From Xanthomonas bonasiae (GTDB lineage: Bacteria; Pseudomonadota; Gammaproteobacteria; Xanthomonadales; Xanthomonadaceae), in NCBI RefSeq assembly GCF_017163705.1, contig NZ_JAFIWB010000033.1:1-45669 (forward strand): 45,669 nucleotides of DNA. The letters are read 5' to 3'. A program made the translations under genes and the position numbers. The notes beneath the pieces are model-generated. The model was not told the DNA's origin. It searched no databases and saw nothing but the letters and a program-made list of their open reading frames with translations. This document shows, in pieces, positions 30,913-38,909 of the stretch; within the stretch, counting starts at the first letter, position 1; each line of letters starts with the position of its first letter.

Positions 30913-31150
30913 GGGAGCGTTTCGGATGTTGAGGGGCGCAAAGCCTAACCGACGCGGCACGCGAACGGCCGGATGGCGCCGCCAGCGCGCCGCTGCGCGA
31001 TGTCGTTTCCTGCGCGGATCTGCCGCAGCGTCCTGGTGCCGAGCAGGCGTGGCCGGCAAGAGCGTCGGGACTGAAGTCCCTCCCCCAAGAAGCGCCGAAC
31101 GGCCCGGGCGCAGGCGCCCCGCCGCCTGCTTCGCAATCCCGAATCCCGAA
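30913..31150. other. Gene-free spacer with repeat fragments
   Basis: No gene is supported. A REP variant with core gggactgaagtccc lies at 31064-31087, and a short GGGATTCGGGA-type repeat (aatcccgaatcccgaatca) lies at 31134-31152. The latter overlaps the stop codon of the ModE-like regulator. The promoter of the secreted hypothetical protein should lie at the left end. Confidence 0.6.
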
Positions 31151-32242
31151 TCACACCAGCCCGGCAAAGGCTTCCGCCACTCCCTGTACCCGCCCGCAAT
31201 CGTGCGCGTCGTAGCCGGGCAGCAGGCCGAGTTCGTGCTGGAACGTGTCGCTGCGCAGCAGGTCCACGATCGGCGCCAGGCGGCCGCTGTCCAGCGCCTC
31301 GCGGCGGCACAGCAGGAAATAGCGCTCGCTGGCGAGCGGGATGAAGTCCAGGCCGTAGCGCCGCGCCGGCGGTTCCAGGCCGAAGCCGGCATCGGCCAGG
31401 CCGCTGGCGACGTAGGCGGCGACCGCGGCATGGGTCAGTTCCTCCATGTCGGCGCCATGCAGGGCGCTCAGCGGCAGGCCCTGTTGCGCCAGCAGGCATT
31501 CCAGCAGCAGGCGCGTGCCCGAGCCGGGTTGGCGATGGATGAAACGCACGTCGGCGCGCAACAGGTCGGGCAGGGCATGGATACGCTTGGGATTGCCGGG
31601 CGCCAGCACCAGGCCCTGGGTGCGCGTGGCCAGGTGCAGCACGCAATCGCCGTGCGGATCGAGCCGGTCGCGGTAGTGCGCGAGCAGTTCGTTCTCCAGT
31701 TCGCCGATCGGCAGGTGCAGGCTGGCCAGGTCGCAGGCGTCGTTGCGCAGCGCGGCCAGGGCATCGTCCGGGCTGCGGTATTTCAGTTCCAGCGGCGCGC
31801 CGGCCAGGACCATGCAGCGGCGCAGCGTCTCCACCCCGAAGCCATGCGAGGCGTGCAGGCGCAGCGGCGCCGCTTCCTGCCGGAACACGCGCTCCAGTTC
31901 GGTCTCCAGCTCGCTGGCCAGGCTCTGCAGGGTCGGCGCCAGGCGTGCGGCGATGCGCTGCTCGGCCCACACCAGGCGCTCGCCGATCGGCGCCAGGCTG
32001 GCGCCGCGGCCGCGGGTGGCGCGCAGCAGCGGCTGTCCGAACAGGCGCCGCGCCTCGCGCAGCGTGCCCCAGGCATAGCGGTAGGACAGCCCGGTCTGGC
32101 GGCAGGCCGCGGCCAGCGAGCCGGTGTCGCGGATCGCCAGCAGCAGTTCCGCCAGCCGCGGCGGCAGGCGCTGCCCATCCTCGGTGTGCAGTTCCCATTG
32201 CGGCTGGATGGTCACCTTGTACACGCGGGTTGCGGCTCGCAA
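31151..32242 (-). CDS. ModE-type HTH / periplasmic-binding-like regulator
   Basis: A 363-residue regulator. Residues about 20-85 are a LysR/ModE winged helix-turn-helix (GSLAAACRQTGLSYRYAWGT then LREARRLFGQPLL). Residues about 125-350 resemble the PBP-like ligand domain of molybdate/tungstate-type regulators (RQPGSGTRLLLECLLAQQGL; AVAAYVASGLADAGFGLEP). Known relatives control molybdoenzyme genes. It is divergent from the OFA transporter, fdhD and FdhF-type oxidoreductase, which fits local control of a molybdopterin module. The start is uncertain: TTG 32242 or GTG 32224. The stop codon lies inside an interspersed repeat. Confidence 0.83.
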   Translation of the reverse strand: MRAATRVYKVTIQPQWELHTEDGQRLPPRLAELLLAIRDTGSLAAACRQTGLSYRYAWGTLREARRLFGQPLLRATRGRGASLAPIGERLVWAEQRIAARLAPTLQSLASELETELERVFRQEAAPLRLHASHGFGVETLRRCMVLAGAPLELKYRSPDDALAALRNDACDLASLHLPIGELENELLAHYRDRLDPHGDCVLHLATRTQGLVLAPGNPKRIHALPDLLRADVRFIHRQPGSGTRLLLECLLAQQGLPLSALHGADMEELTHAAVAAYVASGLADAGFGLEPPARRYGLDFIPLASERYFLLCRREALDSGRLAPIVDLLRSDTFQHELGLLPGYDAHDCGRVQGVAEAFAGLV

Positions 32243-32408
32243 TAGGCTTTCTACAGCCGATTATTAGACCATCCGACGCTCGGCGCCATCGTGCTTTCGT
32301 ACTACGCTCGCCGCGCGCCTTGCGCCGGCCGTGCCGCCGAAGAGGCCATGTCCGATCGCCGATATGCGCTCCATCACATAAGACGCCGCTGCACCGGAGG
32401 GGAATCGA

Positions 32409-34091
32409 ATGAGCGACTCGAGGAGCGCGGCCGGCGCCGCGCACACGGCCCATACCGGCCTGCTGGCGAAGGAACGCATCGTCGCCGGGCCGGGCTTCAA
32501 CCGCTGGCTGGTGCCGCCGGCCGCGCTGGCGATTCATCTGTGCATCGGCATGGCCTACGGCTTCAGCGTGTTCTGGTTGCCGTTGTCCAAGGCGCTGGGG
32601 ATCACCGAAGCGGTGGCGTGCCCGGCGGACATGGGCTTCCTGGCGCGGATCGTGTCGGCCAGCTGCGACTGGAAGATCAGCGAGCTGCAGTGGATGTACA
32701 CGCTGTTCTTCGTGCTGCTGGGCTGTTCGGCGGCGCTGTGGGGCGGGTGGCTGGAACGCGCCGGGCCGCGCAAGGCCGGCGTGGTCTCGGCGCTGTGCTG
32801 GTGCGGCGGGTTGGTGATCTCGGCGCTGGGCATCCACCTGCACCAGATCTGGCTGCTGTGGCTGGGCTCGGGCGTGATCGGCGGCATCGGCCTGGGGCTG
32901 GGTTACATCTCGCCGGTGTCGACCCTGATCAAGTGGTTCCCGGACCGCCGCGGCATGGCCACCGGCATGGCGATCATGGGCTTCGGCGGCGGTGCGATGA
33001 TCGGCAGCCCGCTGGCCGATGCGCTGATGCGCCACTTCGCCGGCCCCGACTCGGTCGGGGTGAAGGAGACCTTCCTGGTCATGGCGGCGCTGTATTTCGT
33101 GTTCATGATGGCCGGTGCGTTCGGCTACCGGGTGCCGCCGAGCGGTTGGACGCCGGCCGGCTGGACCGCGCCGGCGGCCAGCGCCAACGCGATGATCACC
33201 GCCCACCACGTGCACGTGAAGAAGGTCTGGGGCATCCCGCAGTTCTGGCTGCTGTGGGGCGTGCTGTGCCTGAACGTGTCGGCCGGCATCGGCGTGATCG
33301 GCATGGCCTCGCCGATGCTGCAGGAAGTGTTCGGCGGACGCCTGATCGGCGTGGACGCCGGCTTCGGCAGCCTGGACACCGCGCAGCTGGCGGCCATCGC
33401 CGCGATCGCCGCCGGCTTCACCGGCCTGCTCAGCCTGTTCAACATCGGCGGGCGCTTCTTCTGGGCCAGCATGTCCGACAAGCTCGGCCGCAAGCACACC
33501 TACAGCGTGTTCTTCGTGCTCGGCATCGCCCTGTACGCGGCGGCGCCGTGGGCCGGCAAGGTCGGCGGCAGCGCGCTGTTCGTCGGCATCTTCTGCGTGA
33601 TCCTGTCGATGTACGGCGGCGGCTTCGCCACCATCCCGGCCTACCTGGCCGACCTGTTCGGCACCCAGATGGTCGGCGCGATCCATGGCCGCCTGCTGAC
33701 CGCCTGGGCCACCGCCGGCATCCTCGGCCCGGTGGTGGTGGGCTACATGCGCGAATACCAGCTGGGCCTGGGCGTGCCGCCGTCACAGGTGTACAACACC
33801 ACCATGTACATCCTGGCCGGGATGCTGGTGCTGGGCCTGATCTGCAACCTGCTGGTGCGGCCGGTGGCCGCCAGGCACTTCATGACCGCGCAGGAACTGG
33901 CTGCGGAGAAGCAGCTGGCGCACGAGAAGGTCGGCAGCAACGGCGGCGCGGCGCTGGATGCGGCGCAGCTGGCGCAGGTCGGCCACGGCGGCAATCCGCT
34001 GCTGGTGGCGCTGGCCTGGCTGGCGGTCGGGGTGCCGATGCTGTGGGGCATCTGGGTCACCTTGCAGAAGGCGTTCGTGCTGTTCCACTGA
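32409..34091 (+). CDS. OFA-family MFS transporter (oxalate/formate antiporter type)
   Basis: A 560-residue membrane protein with 12 or more transmembrane helices. MFS motif GGWLERAGPRKAG follows TM2-3, and the OFA-like segments GLGLGYISPVSTLIKWFPDR and FFWASMSDKLGRKHTY are clear. It is longer than typical OFA carriers. A hydrophilic segment (about 495-530) and an extra C-terminal helix (LVALAWLAVGVPMLWGIW) follow the core. Shine-Dalgarno ggagggg is well placed. It is first in an operon with fdhD and an FdhF/YdeP-type oxidoreductase, so formate or oxalate is the likely cargo. Confidence 0.88.
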   Translation: MSDSRSAAGAAHTAHTGLLAKERIVAGPGFNRWLVPPAALAIHLCIGMAYGFSVFWLPLSKALGITEAVACPADMGFLARIVSASCDWKISELQWMYTLFFVLLGCSAALWGGWLERAGPRKAGVVSALCWCGGLVISALGIHLHQIWLLWLGSGVIGGIGLGLGYISPVSTLIKWFPDRRGMATGMAIMGFGGGAMIGSPLADALMRHFAGPDSVGVKETFLVMAALYFVFMMAGAFGYRVPPSGWTPAGWTAPAASANAMITAHHVHVKKVWGIPQFWLLWGVLCLNVSAGIGVIGMASPMLQEVFGGRLIGVDAGFGSLDTAQLAAIAAIAAGFTGLLSLFNIGGRFFWASMSDKLGRKHTYSVFFVLGIALYAAAPWAGKVGGSALFVGIFCVILSMYGGGFATIPAYLADLFGTQMVGAIHGRLLTAWATAGILGPVVVGYMREYQLGLGVPPSQVYNTTMYILAGMLVLGLICNLLVRPVAARHFMTAQELAAEKQLAHEKVGSNGGAALDAAQLAQVGHGGNPLLVALAWLAVGVPMLWGIWVTLQKAFVLFH

Positions 34092-34114
34092 ATTTGCGGA
34101 AGGGAGGCGTCACC

Positions 34115-34954
34115 ATGTACTCGCGTGCGTCTTCCCGGCCCGGCGCCGTCGCGCGCGGCGTGCGCCGCCATCGCGACGGGCGCACCGCGCTCACCCAGGA
34201 CCTGGTGGCGGCCGAGGTGCCGGTGGCGTTCGCCTACAACGGCGAGCCGTTCGTGGTGATGATGGCCACTCCGGAAGACCTGCACGACTTCGCGCTGGGC
34301 TTTTCGCTCAGCGAGGGCATCGTCGAGGATCCGGCGCAGTTGCGGATCGCCAGCGTGGATACCTTCCTGGAAGGGGTTTCGCTGCAACTGCAGATCCCGC
34401 CCGCACATGCCGCGGCCCTGCAGTCGCGGCGCCGCAACCTGCAGGGCCGCAGCGGCTGCGGGGTGTGCGGCAGCGAATCGATCGAGGCGGTGCTGCGCGC
34501 GCCGCGGCCGTTGCCGGCCGGCGTCGCGATCGCGCCGGCGGCGCTGGCGCGGGCCTTGCGCGAGCTGCGCCAGCAGCAACCGCTCAACGCGATCACCGGC
34601 GCCACCCACGCCGCCGGATGGGCCGACGCCGACGGATGCGTGCAGCTGGCGCGCGAGGACGTGGGCCGGCACAACGCGCTGGACAAGCTGATCGGCGCGC
34701 TGGCCAGCGCCGGCCTGGACCCGGCCAGCGGTTTCGCCGTGGTCACCAGCCGCGCCAGCTACGAGATGGCGATGAAGGCCGCCCAGGCCGGCATCCCGCT
34801 GCTGGCCGCCATTTCCGCACCCACCGCGCTGGCGATCGCGCTGGCCGACAGCGCCGGCCTGACCCTGATCGGTTTCGCCCGCGACCACGATTACGTCGTC
34901 TACAGCCATCCGCAGCGCCTGCACCAGGCCGAGCACGCCGGAGAGCCCGCATGA
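34115..34954 (+). CDS. fdhD: Formate dehydrogenase accessory sulfurtransferase FdhD
   Basis: A 279-residue cytoplasmic protein that passes sulfur from IscS to the molybdenum cofactor of formate dehydrogenase-type enzymes. The two reactive cysteines are Cys115 and Cys118 in RSGCGVCGSES. EDLHDFALGFSLSEGI, LAREDVGRHNALDKLIGAL and TSRASYEMAMKA are family signatures. ATG 34115 follows an agggagg Shine-Dalgarno. The stop overlaps the start of the oxidoreductase gene (ATGA), which ties FdhD directly to that enzyme. Confidence 0.95.
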   Translation: MYSRASSRPGAVARGVRRHRDGRTALTQDLVAAEVPVAFAYNGEPFVVMMATPEDLHDFALGFSLSEGIVEDPAQLRIASVDTFLEGVSLQLQIPPAHAAALQSRRRNLQGRSGCGVCGSESIEAVLRAPRPLPAGVAIAPAALARALRELRQQQPLNAITGATHAAGWADADGCVQLAREDVGRHNALDKLIGALASAGLDPASGFAVVTSRASYEMAMKAAQAGIPLLAAISAPTALAIALADSAGLTLIGFARDHDYVVYSHPQRLHQAEHAGEPA

Positions 34955-37299
34955 GCAAGAAAACCATCCAACCCTATACGCAGCCGGCCGGCGGCTGGGG
35001 CGCGTTGCGCGCCGTCGCCACCCACCTGCTGCAGCAGGACGTGGCGGTGCAGGGAGCCAAGACCCTGTTGCATGCCAACCAGCCCGACGGCTTCGACTGC
35101 CCCGGCTGCGCCTGGCCCGACCGCGACCACACCTCGACCTTCGAGTTCTGCGAGAACGGCGCCAAGGCGGTGGCCGCCGAAGCCACCGCGCGCCGCGCCA
35201 CGCCGGAACTGTTCGCGCAGCACAGCGTCGCGCAGCTGGCCAAGTACAGCGACTACTGGCTGGAAGGGCAGGGCCGGCTGACCCATCCGCTGCGCTACGA
35301 CAGCGCCAGCGACCACTACGTGCCGGTGGGCTGGGACGAGGCGTTCGCGCTGATCGCCACGCACCTCAACGCCCTGGCCTCGCCGGACGAGGCGATCTTC
35401 TACACCTCCGGGCGCACCAGCAACGAGGCCGCGTTCCTGTACCAGCTGTTCGTGCGCGAGTTCGGCACCAACAACTTCCCCGACTGTTCGAACATGTGCC
35501 ACGAGCCGTCGGGCACCGCGCTCAAGTCGCAGATCGGGGTCGGCAAGGGCACCGTGTCGCTGCACGACTTCGAGCTGGCCGACGCGATCTTCATCTTCGG
35601 CCAGAATCCCGGCACCAACCACCCGCGCATGCTCGGCGAGCTGCGCCAGGCGGCCAAGCGCGGCGCGGCGATCGTGTCGTTCAATCCGCTGCGCGAGCGC
35701 GGCCTGGAGAAGTTCGCCGATCCGCAGGACAAGCTGCAGATGCTGCACAACGGTTCGACGCGGATTTCGTCGGATTATTTCCAGCTGAAGATCGGCGGCG
35801 ACCTGGCCGCGGTCAAGGGCATCATCAAGCACGTGCTCGAGCGCGATGCCGAGGCCGCGCGCGCGGCGCAACCGCGCCTGCTGGATCTGCAGTTCATCAC
35901 CCAGCACACCGCCAACTTCGACGCCTTCGCCGCGGACGTGATCGCCGAACCGTGGGCGACCATCGTCGAGGAGTCCGGGCTGAGCGAGGCCGAGCTGCGC
36001 CGCGCCGGCGAGATCTACCTGAAATCCGAACGGCTGATCGCCTGCTGGGGCATGGGCATCACCCAGCACAAGCATTCGGTGGCCACGATCCACATGATCG
36101 CCAACCTGCTGCTGCTGCGCGGCCATCTGGGCCGCCCCGGCGCCGGCGCCTGCCCGGTGCGCGGCCACAGCAACGTGCAGGGCGATCGCACGATGATGAT
36201 CTACGAAAAGCCGCCGGCCGCGTTCCTGGACCGGCTGCAGGCGGTGTTCGGGTTCGATCCGCCGCGCGCATCCGGTTTCGACACCGTTGGCGCGATCGAG
36301 GCCATGCTGGACGGCCGCGCCAGGACCTTCTTCGGCATGGGCGGCAACTTCGCCACCGCCACCCCCGACACCGACGCCACGCATCGCGCGCTGCGCCGCT
36401 GCGACCTCACCGTGCACGTGACCACCAAGCTCAACCGCAGCCACCTGGTGCACGGCCGCGACGCGCTGATCCTGCCGTGCCTGGGGCGCACCGAGATCGA
36501 CATCCAGGAGGGCGGTCCGCAGAGCGTCAGCGTCGAGGATTCGATGAGCATGGTGCACCTGTCGGCCGGCATCAATCCGCCGGCGTCGCCGGAGCTGCTG
36601 TCGGAGCCGGCGATCGTCGCGCGCCTGGCCGAGGCCACGCTCGGCACGCGCAGCGCGATCCGCTGGCGCTGGCTGGTCGCCGACTACGACCGCATCCGCG
36701 ACCTGATCGCGCAGGTGTTCGAGGATTTCGCCGACTTCAATACGCGGGTGCGGGTGCCCGGCGGTTTCCGCCTGTCCAACACCGCACGCGACCGCGTGTG
36801 GGAGACGCCGGAAGGGCGCGCAGTGTTCAAGGCGCACGCGGTGCCCACCGACAACCCGATCCACCGCGCGCGCCGCCAGCGTCCCGAGCAACCGGTGTTC
36901 ACCCTGGCCACCACGCGCTCGCACGACCAGTACAACACCACCATCTACGGCCTGGACGACCGCTACCGCGGCGTGTTCGGCGAGCGCCGGGTGCTGTTCA
37001 TCAACGCCGCCGACATCGCCGACCTGGGACTGCAGGCCGGCGCCTGGGTGGACCTGGAAAGCCTCGTCGAGGATGGCGTGCAGCGCCGGGCCAAGCGCTT
37101 CCTGCTGGTCGAGTACAACATCCCGCGCGGCTGCCTGGCCGCGTACTACCCGGAAACCAACGGCCTGGTGCCGTTGTCCAGCTTCGCCGACGAGGCGCGC
37201 ACGCCGACCTCCAAGTCGATCCCGGTGGTGGTGACGCCGCACCTGGCCGAGGCCGCCGACGCGGCACCGCGCGACATCGGCGTGGCGCTTGTCCGCTGA
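34951..37299 (+). CDS. FdhF/YdeP-family molybdopterin oxidoreductase
   Basis: A 782-residue cytoplasmic DMSO-reductase-superfamily enzyme without a Tat signal. The N-terminus has FDCPGCAWPD (Cys50, Cys53) and FCENGAK (Cys67). The probable Mo-ligand cysteine is Cys183 in SNMCHEPSG, and the cofactor segments FGQNPGTNHPRM, RGHSNVQGDRTM and TRSHDQYNTTIYG are visible. The closest known group is YdeP, not canonical formate dehydrogenase alpha subunits, which have a four-cysteine [4Fe-4S] N-terminal domain. Formate as substrate is an inference from fdhD coupling and the OFA carrier. No beta, gamma or NADH-linked diaphorase subunit is present. Confidence 0.88.
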   Translation: MSKKTIQPYTQPAGGWGALRAVATHLLQQDVAVQGAKTLLHANQPDGFDCPGCAWPDRDHTSTFEFCENGAKAVAAEATARRATPELFAQHSVAQLAKYSDYWLEGQGRLTHPLRYDSASDHYVPVGWDEAFALIATHLNALASPDEAIFYTSGRTSNEAAFLYQLFVREFGTNNFPDCSNMCHEPSGTALKSQIGVGKGTVSLHDFELADAIFIFGQNPGTNHPRMLGELRQAAKRGAAIVSFNPLRERGLEKFADPQDKLQMLHNGSTRISSDYFQLKIGGDLAAVKGIIKHVLERDAEAARAAQPRLLDLQFITQHTANFDAFAADVIAEPWATIVEESGLSEAELRRAGEIYLKSERLIACWGMGITQHKHSVATIHMIANLLLLRGHLGRPGAGACPVRGHSNVQGDRTMMIYEKPPAAFLDRLQAVFGFDPPRASGFDTVGAIEAMLDGRARTFFGMGGNFATATPDTDATHRALRRCDLTVHVTTKLNRSHLVHGRDALILPCLGRTEIDIQEGGPQSVSVEDSMSMVHLSAGINPPASPELLSEPAIVARLAEATLGTRSAIRWRWLVADYDRIRDLIAQVFEDFADFNTRVRVPGGFRLSNTARDRVWETPEGRAVFKAHAVPTDNPIHRARRQRPEQPVFTLATTRSHDQYNTTIYGLDDRYRGVFGERRVLFINAADIADLGLQAGAWVDLESLVEDGVQRRAKRFLLVEYNIPRGCLAAYYPETNGLVPLSSFADEARTPTSKSIPVVVTPHLAEAADAAPRDIGVALVR

Positions 37300-37537
37300 T
37301 CCGGCGCTGACCCGGGCGCTGTTCGAGGCATTGGCGCCGGAGCCGGAGGGGATCGCCCTGGCGCGGCTGTGCAAGCGCCTCGGCGTGCGCATGAGCGTGC
37401 TGCTGCGGACCCTGGCCTGGCTGGGCGAGGCCACCCTCGACGGGCACGCGGGGCCGGGCTGGATCCGGGTGGAGACGCGCGGCGAGCGCGAGGTGGCGGT
37501 GCTGACCGCCGCCGGTCGCGCGCAACTGCCGCGCTGA
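37289..37537 (+). CDS. Small winged-helix-like protein overlapping the oxidoreductase gene
   Basis: An 82-residue protein starting at TTG 37289, eleven bases inside the preceding gene. The sequence ALAPEPEGIALARLCKRLGV then SVLLRTLAWLGEA and PGWIRVE fits a compact winged helix. It has no cysteines or membrane segment. The overlap suggests translational coupling to the oxidoreductase, so it could be an accessory factor or small regulator. Codon use and the helix pattern look real. The rare start and short length lower certainty. Confidence 0.65.
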   Translation: MSADPALTRALFEALAPEPEGIALARLCKRLGVRMSVLLRTLAWLGEATLDGHAGPGWIRVETRGEREVAVLTAAGRAQLPR

Positions 37538-37612
37538 GCGCGAAGCGGCATGGCGCTGCGGCGCCGCGGCCGATCTGCCAGAATCGGGCGGTTTCCCGTC
37601 GATGCCGCTTCC

Positions 37613-38893
37613 ATGACCGCTGCCGCGCTTCCCGCTTCGCCCGTCAATTCGCCGCGCCGCGTGCTGTTGGCCAGCCTGGTCGGCACCACCATCGAGTTCT
37701 TCGATTTCTACATCTACGCCACCGCCGCGGTGCTGGTGTTCCCGAAGCTGTTCTTCCCCGAGGGCGACGCCGACGCGGCGCGGCTGCAGTCGCTGGCCAC
37801 GTTCGCGGTGGCGTTCGTGGCGCGGCCGGTCGGCTCGGCGCTGTTCGGCCATTTCGGCGACCGCATCGGGCGCAAGGCGACGCTGGTCGCGGCGCTGCTG
37901 ACCATGGGCCTGTCCACGGTGGTGATCGGGCTGTTGCCCAGCTACGCCAGCATCGGCATGTGGGCGCCGGCGCTGCTGGCGCTGTGCCGCTTCGGCCAGG
38001 GCCTGGGCCTGGGCGGCGAATGGGGCGGGGCGGTGTTGCTGGCCACCGAGAACGCGCCGCCGGGCAAGCGCGCCTGGTACGGCATGTTCCCGCAGCTGGG
38101 CGCGCCGCTGGGCTTCCTGCTGTCCTCCGGGATCTTCCTGCTGCTGGATGCGGTGCTGGACGATGCGCAGTTCATGGGCTGGGGCTGGCGCATCCCGTTC
38201 GTGGCCAGCGCGCTGCTGGTGGTGACCGGGCTGTGGGTGCGCCTGCGCATCCACGAAACCCCGGATTTCCAGAAGGCGCTGGAACGCAAGGAGCGGGTGG
38301 CGTTGCCGATGTGGACGGTGCTGTCGCGGCATGCCGGCGCGCTGCTGCTCGGCACCTTCGGCGTGTTCGCGACCTTCATGCTGTTCTACCTGATGACGGT
38401 GTTCGCGCTGGGCTACGGCACCGCGGTGCTCGGCTACGGCCGCGAGCAGTTCCTGCTGTTGCAGATGGTCGGCATCCTGTTCTTCGCCGCCGGCATTCCG
38501 CTGTCGGCGCACTACGGCGACCGCTACGGCACGCACCGCGCGATGATCGCGGCCGGGCTCGTCATCGTCCTGTTCGGGCTCGGCTTCGCGCCGCTGTTCA
38601 GCGCTGCGCATCCGTGGCAGCTGCTGGCGTTCCTGTCGCTGGGGTCGTTGTTCATGGGCCTGACCTACGGGCCCTGCGGCACCTTGCTGGCCGAGCTGTA
38701 TCCGGTGCCGGTGCGTTACACCGGCGCCTCGATGTCGTTCAACCTGGCCGGCATCATCGGTGCGGCGCCGGCGCCGTACGTGGCCAGCTGGCTGGCCAAG
38801 CACTACGGCCTGCCATGGGTCGGCTACTACCTCAGTGCCGGCGCGGCGCTGAGCCTGTTGGCGCTGCTGGTGATCGGCGCCAGGCGCCGCTGA
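37613..38893 (+). CDS. MHS-family MFS transporter
   Basis: A 426-residue 12-helix proton symporter of the metabolite:H+ symporter group. Signatures are LVGTTIEFFDFYIYATAAVL at TM1, FGHFGDRIGRKATL in loop 2-3, and GLGLGGEWGGAVLLATENAP in TM4-5. Substrates of this group include dicarboxylates, shikimate, proline and betaine; which one applies here is not visible. ATG 37613 gives the usual short N-terminus; ATG 37550 would add 21 Arg-rich residues. It lies 75 bases after the winged-helix gene and may be cotranscribed. It converges on the diguanylate cyclase with a 16-base gap. Confidence 0.9.
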   Translation: MTAAALPASPVNSPRRVLLASLVGTTIEFFDFYIYATAAVLVFPKLFFPEGDADAARLQSLATFAVAFVARPVGSALFGHFGDRIGRKATLVAALLTMGLSTVVIGLLPSYASIGMWAPALLALCRFGQGLGLGGEWGGAVLLATENAPPGKRAWYGMFPQLGAPLGFLLSSGIFLLLDAVLDDAQFMGWGWRIPFVASALLVVTGLWVRLRIHETPDFQKALERKERVALPMWTVLSRHAGALLLGTFGVFATFMLFYLMTVFALGYGTAVLGYGREQFLLLQMVGILFFAAGIPLSAHYGDRYGTHRAMIAAGLVIVLFGLGFAPLFSAAHPWQLLAFLSLGSLFMGLTYGPCGTLLAELYPVPVRYTGASMSFNLAGIIGAAPAPYVASWLAKHYGLPWVGYYLSAGAALSLLALLVIGARRR

Positions 38894-38909
38894 GGCCGCA
38901 CGCGCGCGC

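Noticed and set aside
34951-37299. Calling the oxidoreductase a standard formate dehydrogenase alpha subunit
   Set aside because: The N-terminus lacks the usual four-cysteine [4Fe-4S] domain and partner subunits are absent. The closest group is FdhF/YdeP, so the substrate is left open.
37550-37612. Upstream ATG extending the MHS transporter by 21 residues
   Set aside because: The extension is Arg-rich and unlike the short N-termini of this family; ATG 37613 is kept.
34900-37692. A 930-codon minus-strand frame opposite the FdhF/YdeP-type gene
   Set aside because: Mirror reading of a gene with convincing molybdopterin motifs; its composition is unlike a real protein.
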